Below the pieces are notes generated by a model, which did no database searches, had not been told where the DNA came from, and saw only the letters and a program-made list of their open reading frames with translations. The translations under genes and the position numbers were made by a program. Below are positions 13,859 to 19,723 of a DNA stretch of 19,723 nt, piece after piece. Origin of the DNA: Lachnospiraceae bacterium (GTDB taxonomy: Bacteria; Bacillota; Clostridia; Lachnospirales; Lachnospiraceae); NCBI GenBank assembly GCA_900753685.1, contig CAAEAB010000066.1, forward strand, positions 1 through 19,723, written 5' to 3'. Position 1 is the first letter of the stretch. Every line of letters begins with the position of its first letter.

Positions 13859-15130
13859 TCAATGCTCGAGCATATTTTCTATAAATATCCCATACCCTTT
13901 GGTGGAGTCATTGACAAAGACGTGGGTAACGGCGCCGATGATCTTACCGTTCTGAATAATGGGTGAACCACTCATCCCCTGGACAATGCCGTTGGTCGTA
14001 TTCAGCAAGTCCTTATCTGTAATTTTAATGACCATATCCCTGTTTTTGCCGGCTGCGCCCAGCTCCAGGCTCTCGATTTCCACTTCATAATCTCTGACTT
14101 CGCCATCGACACAGCAGCGAACCACCGCCGGCCCTTTTTCCACTTCATGCCGAAAGCCTACGGGGAGAGCCTGACTTTCATCATAAAGCGCAACGTCCTC
14201 AGAGAGGGTTCCGAAAATACCATTATCGTTATTTGATTCAATCGTTCCAAGAATCTGACCATATTTGTAATCGATGTTGCCGACCATTTCCCCGGGAACA
14301 CCGTTCTGACCCTTGACAATGGATAAAATATTGGACTGATAAAGACGGCCGCTGCTGATATCTATTTTCTGACTTGTATCCACATCGGTAATGCTGTGGC
14401 CCAGAGCGGCAAAATGGTTTTCTGAATTCACATAACTGAGGGTTCCGATTCCCTGGGCATCCTGCCGTATCCAAACGCCGATTTTATACTTTGAATCTTC
14501 GGTCCGCACCGGTGTGATACGCACTTCAATTTCTTCATCATTTCTCAACACAGTCAAGAGCATATCTCCGCCGTTCCAGTTATCTAAGGCCTCGGTTAGA
14601 TCATCTATAGACTGTATCTTGTGACCGTCATGAGCCAAAATATAATCGCCACTCTGTAAAACATCCTCCGCGGGTTCCACCCTGTCGCCGTCATAGGTTG
14701 TGACCGCACCGACGCCGAGAACCATCACACCCTTTGTGCGGATATAAATCCCCACCGGCATTCCCAGAGGCATAAGCTTCATTTCATCGACAACATCAAT
14801 TTCCACGTCTTTTAAATGAAAGCCAAGCCAACGCAGTGAAAAATGGTAGGTTCCTTTTTCCCCGAAATTTACAGATACGGGTTCCTTTAAATCCAGGTGG
14901 ATTAGATCCGAAGGCACTTTTTCTCCGTTAATGCTGGCCACCGCAAGGCTTTTATCTTCCGCCTGAATGGTCAAAGGCAGATTAAAATCCAGCATTTCCT
15001 CCTGTCCCACCGTCAGCCTCCACACATCGGGTATGGCTGCATAAATGGTATATGAAAGGTAATATAAAAAAGCGCAAAGATAAATGACAAATGTGAATAT
15101 AAGCCACCTGCGGTACTTTTTCCGATTCAT
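13859..15130 (-). CDS. spoIVB: SpoIVB peptidase (sigma-K checkpoint serine protease)
   Basis: A forespore-produced serine protease (family S55) that is secreted into the intermembrane space and triggers pro-sigma-K processing during sporulation. From ATG 15130 it has 423 residues (B. subtilis 425). An N-terminal membrane anchor spans about residues 8-30. A PDZ domain lies at about 120-205 (GVGAVTTYDGDRVEPAEDVL onward). The catalytic triad reads H245 (FAALGHSI), D372 (KITDKD) and S387 (GMSGSPII); the spacing is identical to the B. subtilis triad H236/D363/S378. ATG 15130 is preferred, with GGGGG 7 bases upstream; the longer frame to 15178 adds 16 unconserved residues. It follows recN, a conserved arrangement. 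The usual downstream neighbour spo0A is not here. Confidence 0.95.
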   Translation of the reverse strand: MNRKKYRRWLIFTFVIYLCAFLYYLSYTIYAAIPDVWRLTVGQEEMLDFNLPLTIQAEDKSLAVASINGEKVPSDLIHLDLKEPVSVNFGEKGTYHFSLRWLGFHLKDVEIDVVDEMKLMPLGMPVGIYIRTKGVMVLGVGAVTTYDGDRVEPAEDVLQSGDYILAHDGHKIQSIDDLTEALDNWNGGDMLLTVLRNDEEIEVRITPVRTEDSKYKIGVWIRQDAQGIGTLSYVNSENHFAALGHSITDVDTSQKIDISSGRLYQSNILSIVKGQNGVPGEMVGNIDYKYGQILGTIESNNDNGIFGTLSEDVALYDESQALPVGFRHEVEKGPAVVRCCVDGEVRDYEVEIESLELGAAGKNRDMVIKITDKDLLNTTNGIVQGMSGSPIIQNGKIIGAVTHVFVNDSTKGYGIFIENMLEH

Positions 15131-15184
15131 CCTATCGCCCCCATACAAAAAAATAAAGGATATACGAATAGCGTACATCCTTCA

Positions 15185-15191
15185 TAGTATG
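15185..15191 (-). promoter_or_regulatory. Candidate sigma-G/F-type -10 before spoIVB
   Basis: CATACTA (15191-15185, minus strand) matches the forespore sigma-G -10 consensus and lies between the recN stop and the spoIVB start, about 55 bases before the ATG. A -35 (GHATR-like) is only weakly matched by a TGAAAA stretch at the end of recN, so the call rests on the -10 and on the known forespore expression of spoIVB. Confidence 0.4.
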
Positions 15192-15199
15192 TGACTTAT

Positions 15200-16894
15200 T
15201 TAATTTTTCAAACAGGTTTTTCTAAACTGCTCTGCCATTTTTTTCATTTCATCGGCGCTGTCTAAAATGGTTTGAGTAATTTCCACACCACCCATCAGAC
15301 GGCCCACTTCATGAATCTGCTCCGCTTCGGAAAGCTCCCGAATCTGTGTCTGAGTCCGCTCGCCCTCCGCTGTTTTTTCAATAAGATAATGACTGTCTGC
15401 CATGGCGGCAATCTGCGGCAAATGGGTAATACAGAGTACCTGATGGTTTCTTCCGATATAGGCCATCTTTTCAGCGACCTTCTGGGCTGTCCGGCCGCTG
15501 ATTCCAGTATCTATCTCATCAAAAATCAATGTCGGAATGTCGTCAATTTCAGCGAGTACCGATTTAATACCAAGCATGATTCTGGAAAGCTCACCGCCGG
15601 AAGCAACCTGTCCGAGAGGCTTAACGTCCTCACCCGGATTCGTGGAAATAAGAAATTCCACATCATCACTGCCGTTTTTTGTATATTTACCCAATGGAGA
15701 AATTTTTATTTGAAACCGAACTTGAAGGAAATTTAAATCCTTCAAAGATTCTTCCATCTGTTTTTCTAAAACTGCCCCGTATTTTTTTCGGATATCGCTC
15801 ACTTCCCCGGAAAGGGTCTTTAAAGCCTTTTCGCTGGCCAAAAGCTTTGTTTTCACTTCTAACAGCCAATCGTCATAGCCCTTCAGCCGTTCAAGCTCCG
15901 CCTGCTTTTTTGCCTGGTATTTTAAAATATCTTCAATGGATGCACCGTATTTCGCTTTCAAACGATTAATCAGATCTAGTCGTTCTTCCGTATCCCTAAA
16001 ATCCTGTTCATCAAAGGATAGTGTGTCCATATATCCGGATAAATCCCGGTTAAAATCATTTAAAAGACTTTCAATGTTTTCCAGCTGCTCCCGCAAAGCT
16101 CCTAGCTCCGGATCAAAATCTTCCAGATTATAGAAATTTTTGAGTCCCCGGCCGAGCTGCTCTCCCGCCGATGAAGCATCGTCATAACCGGTCCACTGAT
16201 GTACCTGGGAAAGCCCTTCGATAATCTGGCGGCCATGGGCCATTTTTCGGTAGTCAGTCTCAAGCTGCTCATCCTCTCCGACCATGAGACGGGCATTTTC
16301 AATTTCATCCACTTCAAATTCCATAAAAGCGATCCGGCGCAAACGCTGTTCATTGTCCATCGCCTCATTCTCATAAACGTCCTTCCAATGTATATATTCC
16401 TGATAAGCCTTTGCCAGCTTTGCCTTTTTATCACCCAGAGGTTCCCGGATAAACCGGTCTAAAATCGTCAGATGTCTGGACTTATCCAGCAGGGACTGAT
16501 GGTCATGCTGTCCGTGAATGTCCAGCAAAAGCTGCCCAACCCGGCGTACATCGGCGGCTGACACGATTTCCCCGTTAATCCGGCTCACACTCCGGCCTGA
16601 AGTCATCCGCCGGGATATGACGACCAAATCATCCTCCACGGGAATCTCCATCGCTCTCAGTGTTTCCAGCGTCCGCCCGTCCGAGACAGAAAAAAACAAC
16701 TCTGCCAGGGCATAATCTGCCCCCTTGCGAATCATATCCCGGGATACCCGTCCGCCGAGAGCCATATTCACCGCACCCATAAGGACAGATTTTCCCGCGC
16801 CGGTCTCACCCGTCAGAATATTCAGATGATTTTCAAAATTCATCTCAACCTCATCAATCAAGGCCAGATTTTTTACATGTACACTTAAAAGCAT
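15200..16894 (-). CDS. recN: DNA repair protein RecN
   Basis: A 564-residue SMC-like ATPase that acts early in double-strand break repair; length is normal. The N-terminal ATPase half has Walker A GETGAGKS (29-36). The central part is a predicted coiled coil (about 150-380) with charged heptad-like runs. The C-terminal half carries the signature ASGGELSRIM (about 435-445), Walker B TLIFDEIDTGISG (about 459-471) and CITHLPQIAA. ATG 16894 has GGGG 5 bases upstream and begins 8 bases after argR. The argR-recN-spoIVB arrangement is conserved in Clostridia and Bacilli. Confidence 0.97.
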   Translation of the reverse strand: MLLSVHVKNLALIDEVEMNFENHLNILTGETGAGKSVLMGAVNMALGGRVSRDMIRKGADYALAELFFSVSDGRTLETLRAMEIPVEDDLVVISRRMTSGRSVSRINGEIVSAADVRRVGQLLLDIHGQHDHQSLLDKSRHLTILDRFIREPLGDKKAKLAKAYQEYIHWKDVYENEAMDNEQRLRRIAFMEFEVDEIENARLMVGEDEQLETDYRKMAHGRQIIEGLSQVHQWTGYDDASSAGEQLGRGLKNFYNLEDFDPELGALREQLENIESLLNDFNRDLSGYMDTLSFDEQDFRDTEERLDLINRLKAKYGASIEDILKYQAKKQAELERLKGYDDWLLEVKTKLLASEKALKTLSGEVSDIRKKYGAVLEKQMEESLKDLNFLQVRFQIKISPLGKYTKNGSDDVEFLISTNPGEDVKPLGQVASGGELSRIMLGIKSVLAEIDDIPTLIFDEIDTGISGRTAQKVAEKMAYIGRNHQVLCITHLPQIAAMADSHYLIEKTAEGERTQTQIRELSEAEQIHEVGRLMGGVEITQTILDSADEMKKMAEQFRKTCLKN

Positions 16895-16902
16895 ATTATC
16901 CC

Positions 16903-17361
16903 CTATTTCAACATCTGATTAATTTTTTCCATAACCATATGGGCATCCTCATTACTGCGGAGGGCGCACATGATGGTATCATCTCCGGCAATACATCCAA
17001 CGACACCCGGAAGCTCCATGTGATCTATCGCCACAGCAACCGCCATGGCCATTCCTGTCACCGTTTTAATAACGATCATACTCGTGGCAACTTCTTTTGA
17101 AATGTAACCTTCCTTTAAAACTCTGGAATATTTATCTGTCATTTCCATGGTTGGTTTAATAAAAGCGACATATTTCTGACGTCCGTTACTGCCTGAAACC
17201 TTGGACAACTTCAGTTCACGGATATCCCTGGAAATCGTAGCCTGAGTGACTGAAAAACCGCTTTCATTCAATCGGTCTGCCAGCTCTTCCTGGGTTTCAA
17301 TATCATATTTATCGATTAATTCCAAAATTTTTGCATGCCGTTTTGATTTCAAATCTGACAC
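16903..17361 (-). CDS. argR: Arginine repressor ArgR/AhrC
   Basis: A 152-residue regulator of arginine biosynthesis and catabolism, which also has structural roles in some bacteria. The N-terminal winged helix (about 4-70) holds ETQEELADRLNESGF and the recognition segment VTQATISRDIRELKL (about 38-52). The C-terminal hexamerisation/arginine-binding domain shows PGVVGCIAGDDTIMC (about 118-132), including the GDDT aspartates that contact arginine. GTG 17361 is close to the AAGGGA ribosome binding site. TTG 17352, about 10 bases from it, would begin KSKRHAKILELI, closer to how relatives begin, so the start is unsettled by three codons. It sits between nadK and recN. Confidence 0.95.
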   Translation of the reverse strand: MSDLKSKRHAKILELIDKYDIETQEELADRLNESGFSVTQATISRDIRELKLSKVSGSNGRQKYVAFIKPTMEMTDKYSRVLKEGYISKEVATSMIVIKTVTGMAMAVAVAIDHMELPGVVGCIAGDDTIMCALRSNEDAHMVMEKINQMLK

Positions 17362-17376
17362 TTCCCTTCCGCATTA

Positions 17377-18240
17377 TTATACATTTTTCATTTTATTTCG
17401 TAATATATCGCAGAAGCTTTTCTGACGTATATTTACAATCGGCACCTTCGTGCTTGCCTGAACAATCTCCACCACATCGGAGGATTCCAGCTCCCATACG
17501 GTCTGACCGTCATAGGTGACCAGCGCTTCCTCCTTCTGCGTTTTCCTACGGCGTCCCACTTCAATTCTCACCTTTGCCTGGGCTGAAACAACCACGCTCC
17601 GGGCCGATAAAGAATGGGGACAGATCGGCGTGATGATCATCATTTCCGTTTCCGGAAAAACCACCGGACCACCGGCGGACAAATTATAGCCTGTCGAACC
17701 TGTCGGCGTAGAGACAATGACGCCGTCCGCCGCATAAATATCCAACAGCTGTTCATTAACATATATTTTTAATTCAACTAATCTGGAAAATCCGGAACGG
17801 GTCACGATCACATCATTAAATGCAATACTTTTCTGGAGGCGCCGCCCATCCCGGCAGACCTGACCATGCAGCATGATCCGCTGCTGTATCGTAAATTTTC
17901 CGTCAATCAGAGCGTCCAAGCCGTCATGAAGACCATCCACATCGATCGCCGCCAGAAAACCTACAGTACCCAGATTTACACCGACCATAGGAATATTTAG
18001 TCCGGCAAAATCCCGGACAGCCTGAATAAAGGTTCCGTCGCCTCCGAGGACAATGACACAGTCCACATCCTCCTGAAGCTTACTCATATCTGTGTAGCCG
18101 GTTTGCAGCGGGTCTGTCCCAACCAGAGGCTCCGCCAAATGACAGATACAGCCTCTGGATTCTACATACTTCTGAATTTCCTTCGTTACTAGCAGTTCCC
18201 TATCTTTATCCTGATTTGTCACAATTAAAAATTTATCCAT
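17377..18240 (-). CDS. nadK: NAD kinase
   Basis: A 287-residue cytoplasmic enzyme phosphorylating NAD to NADP with ATP or polyphosphate. Family motifs: GGDGT (66-70), the NDV triplet (142-144) and TPTGSTGYNLSAGGP (178-192). ATG 18240 has AGGAG 6 bases upstream, 12 bases after the tlyA stop. The gene is one member of the conserved dxs-tlyA-nadK-argR-recN cluster; its stop is 15 bases before argR. Nothing unusual was seen. Confidence 0.96.
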   Translation of the reverse strand: MDKFLIVTNQDKDRELLVTKEIQKYVESRGCICHLAEPLVGTDPLQTGYTDMSKLQEDVDCVIVLGGDGTFIQAVRDFAGLNIPMVGVNLGTVGFLAAIDVDGLHDGLDALIDGKFTIQQRIMLHGQVCRDGRRLQKSIAFNDVIVTRSGFSRLVELKIYVNEQLLDIYAADGVIVSTPTGSTGYNLSAGGPVVFPETEMMIITPICPHSLSARSVVVSAQAKVRIEVGRRRKTQKEEALVTYDGQTVWELESSDVVEIVQASTKVPIVNIRQKSFCDILRNKMKNV

Positions 18241-18252
18241 CCGTCTCTCCTG

Positions 18253-19059
18253 TCACAGTGAAGCGTGGGACCTCTCCACAACTTGTCTTACATCCACCGG
18301 TTCATTGGCCGGCGCTTCGTCCTCCGGCCGTTTTTCAAGATAAATCAAATATTCAATATTGCCCTCCGGACCTTTGATTGGAGAATAATCCAGGCCGAGA
18401 ACTTTAAAATGAAGGCCACCGGCAATACGAATCACTTTTTCAATCACTTCGATATGTACGGCCTTATCTCGGACAACGCCCTTTTTGCCAACCTTTTCAC
18501 GGCCGGCCTCAAACTGGGGCTTAATAAGACAGACCATATGTCCGTCCTCTGTCAAAAGATTTCTAGCTGCGGGAAGTACCAGCGCCAGAGAAATAAAGGA
18601 AACATCCACCGATGCAAAGGCCACCGCCTCACCGATGTCCTCCGGCGTCACATAGCGTATATTCGTCTTTTCCATACTGATAACCCGCTCATCCTGCCGA
18701 AGCTTCCAGTCCAGCTGACCGCGGCCCACATCCACCGCAAACACCTTCACCGCGCCATTTTGAAGCATACAGTCGGTAAAGCCGCCCGTGGAAGAACCAA
18801 TATCCATACAGACCTTATCCCGGACATCCACGCCGAAAACATCCATGGCCTTCTCCAGCTTATAGCCGCCCCGGCTCACATATTTCATTGTATGGCCCTT
18901 AATCTCTATGGATGCCTTCTCTTCATCAAAGGTTGTTCCAGCCTTATCTTCCCGCTGACCGTTGACGAATACATTTCCAGTCATAATAATGGCCTTGGCC
19001 TTTTCCCGTGAATCCGCCAGACGGCGTTCCACTAAAAGCACATCCAGTCTTTTTTTCAT
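18253..19059 (-). CDS. tlyA: TlyA family rRNA (cytidine-2'-O)-methyltransferase
   Basis: A 268-residue protein combining an N-terminal S4 RNA-binding domain (about 1-62, with RLDVLLVERRLADSREKAKA) and an FtsJ-like Rossmann methyltransferase domain. The latter shows SRGGYKLEKA (K67), the SAM-binding MDIGSSTGGFTD (85-96), the SVDVSFISL aspartate (D152) and the LIKPQFE lysine. Family members 2'-O-methylate cytidines in 16S and/or 23S rRNA; some were described as hemolysins, a role not implied here. ATG 19059 overlaps the dxs stop as ATGA, with GAGGT upstream, indicating coupled translation. Which rRNA is modified cannot be told. Confidence 0.95.
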   Translation of the reverse strand: MKKRLDVLLVERRLADSREKAKAIIMTGNVFVNGQREDKAGTTFDEEKASIEIKGHTMKYVSRGGYKLEKAMDVFGVDVRDKVCMDIGSSTGGFTDCMLQNGAVKVFAVDVGRGQLDWKLRQDERVISMEKTNIRYVTPEDIGEAVAFASVDVSFISLALVLPAARNLLTEDGHMVCLIKPQFEAGREKVGKKGVVRDKAVHIEVIEKVIRIAGGLHFKVLGLDYSPIKGPEGNIEYLIYLEKRPEDEAPANEPVDVRQVVERSHASL

Positions 19060-19723
19060 AATAATACCTCAGATAAAATCTTTGCAGATATGGCCCACGG
19101 GTCCATTCCCATGGATGTCTTTAACTGAGACACATTTCCATGCTCCACAAATACATCCGGGATACCCACATGTTTGACAAATACAGGCAGTCCCTTCGTC
19201 ATATAATAATCGGATACGGCTTCGCCGAAGCCTCCCCGAATCACATTTTCTTCCATCGTTACAATCATATTATGTTTTTCTGAAAGCATATCCAGCATAT
19301 CCGTATCAAGAGGCTTGATAAACCGGGCATTGACCACAGTAGCCGCCAGACCTTCCTCTGCCAGATAGTTTTTTACCTGAACCGCCGTCTCTACCATGCT
19401 TCCCACAGCGATCAGGGCCACTTGCTCTCCTTGATAGAGCAGCTCGCTCTTTCCACAGACAATCGGCGCCCGGTGATCCCTTTCGCCTTCATAGGCATCC
19501 CCTCTTGGATAACGAATCGCCAACGGATGTCCGAAATTTAATGAAAACTTCATCATATCATACAATTCATATTTATTTTTCGGCGCACAGATCGTCATTC
19601 CTGGAATAGAGCCAAAGAAAGATAAATCTAAAATCCCCTGATGGGTCTCCCCATCTGCTCCGACAATCCCTGCCCGGTCCACACAGAAGGTCACCGGCAG
19701 GTCCGGAATACAGACGTCATGAA
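19056..19723 (-). CDS. dxs: 1-deoxy-D-xylulose-5-phosphate synthase, C-terminal part
   Basis: The thiamine-diphosphate enzyme that makes DXP from pyruvate and glyceraldehyde-3-phosphate, entry to the MEP isoprenoid pathway and precursor for thiamine and pyridoxal. About 222 C-terminal residues of the usual 620 are present; the frame stays open to the window edge, starting HDVCIPDLPV. The part shown is the end of the pyrimidine-binding domain (DRAGIVGADGETHQG, AIRYPRG) and the whole C-terminal domain (EENVIRGGFGE). A GTG at 19694 could mimic a start but lies inside the conserved LPVTF segment and is internal. The stop overlaps the tlyA start. Confidence 0.97.
   Translation of the reverse strand, partial: HDVCIPDLPVTFCVDRAGIVGADGETHQGILDLSFFGSIPGMTICAPKNKYELYDMMKFSLNFGHPLAIRYPRGDAYEGERDHRAPIVCGKSELLYQGEQVALIAVGSMVETAVQVKNYLAEEGLAATVVNARFIKPLDTDMLDMLSEKHNMIVTMEENVIRGGFGEAVSDYYMTKGLPVFVKHVGIPDVFVEHGNVSQLKTSMGMDPWAISAKILSEVLL

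Noticed and set aside
13724-13966. Plus-strand open frame of 80 codons across the inverted repeat and the end of spoIVB
   Set aside because: It runs through the hairpin stems and antisense to the spoIVB C-terminus, with no family resemblance.
18265-19011. Long plus-strand open frame (248 codons) opposite tlyA
   Set aside because: It lies entirely opposite a well-supported methyltransferase gene, has no ribosome binding site of note and no recognisable domain.
19056-19694. A separate short transketolase-like gene starting at GTG 19694
   Set aside because: The frame continues upstream through conserved Dxs residues to the window edge, so this is the truncated end of dxs.
1-19723. Insertion sequences, prophage genes, CRISPR arrays or tRNA genes
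   Set aside because: No transposase or integrase frame, no regularly spaced repeats and no tRNA-like cloverleaf were seen on either strand.

Overview
The window looks like chromosomal DNA of an endospore-forming anaerobic member of the Clostridia, probably Lachnospiraceae-like. The evidence is a spoIVB protease gene, the gene order dxs-tlyA-nadK-argR-recN-spoIVB typical of Firmicutes, a T-box leader, strong AGGAGG-type ribosome binding sites and sigma-A-like promoters, and a set of oxygen-sensitive enzymes (radical SAM, tungsten-type aldehyde oxidoreductase, iron-type alcohol dehydrogenase). The genus cannot be settled from the sequence. All genes except bioY lie on the minus strand. No transposase, phage gene, CRISPR array, tRNA or rRNA was seen.

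Layout by coordinate. (1) 1-2111: thrS (its 3' end lies beyond base 1), preceded on the minus strand by a complete T-box leader with its terminator and a near-consensus promoter. (2) 2131-2865: bioY on the plus strand, with a BirA-type operator overlapping its -35 and a terminator after it. (3) 2862-13671: a tightly packed ten-gene minus-strand operon, read in the order tupA-tupB-tupC-moeA-moeA/PBP fusion-thiF/moeB-like-aor-moaD-like-[ferredoxin-Fe-ADH fusion]-moaA. (4) 13678-13857: a gene-poor stretch with a three-way-junction-like inverted repeat and a possible 24-codon ORF. (5) 13859-19723: spoIVB, recN, argR, nadK, tlyA and the 3' part of dxs, again one tight minus-strand cluster.

The operon in region 3 is the centre of interest. 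It reads as a self-contained tungsten (or Mo/W) enzyme cassette. A tungstate-type ABC transporter brings in the oxyanion. MoaA, a MoaD-like sulfur carrier, a ThiF/MoeB-like activator and two MoeA-type insertases supply part of the pterin cofactor pathway. An aldehyde:ferredoxin oxidoreductase-family enzyme is the likely cofactor client. An alcohol dehydrogenase carrying its own two-[4Fe-4S] ferredoxin domain is the likely redox partner. Together they could interconvert carboxylate, aldehyde and alcohol, or detoxify aldehydes, with electrons passing through the tethered ferredoxin domain; this coupling is inference. moaC, moaE and moaB/mog are not in the window, so the cofactor pathway must be completed elsewhere if it is functional.

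Region 5 is a conserved housekeeping/sporulation cluster: isoprenoid precursor synthesis, rRNA methylation, NADP supply, arginine regulation, DNA repair and the sigma-K checkpoint protease. In many Clostridia and Bacilli spo0A follows spoIVB directly. Here that place is taken by the structured repeat and the tungsten operon.
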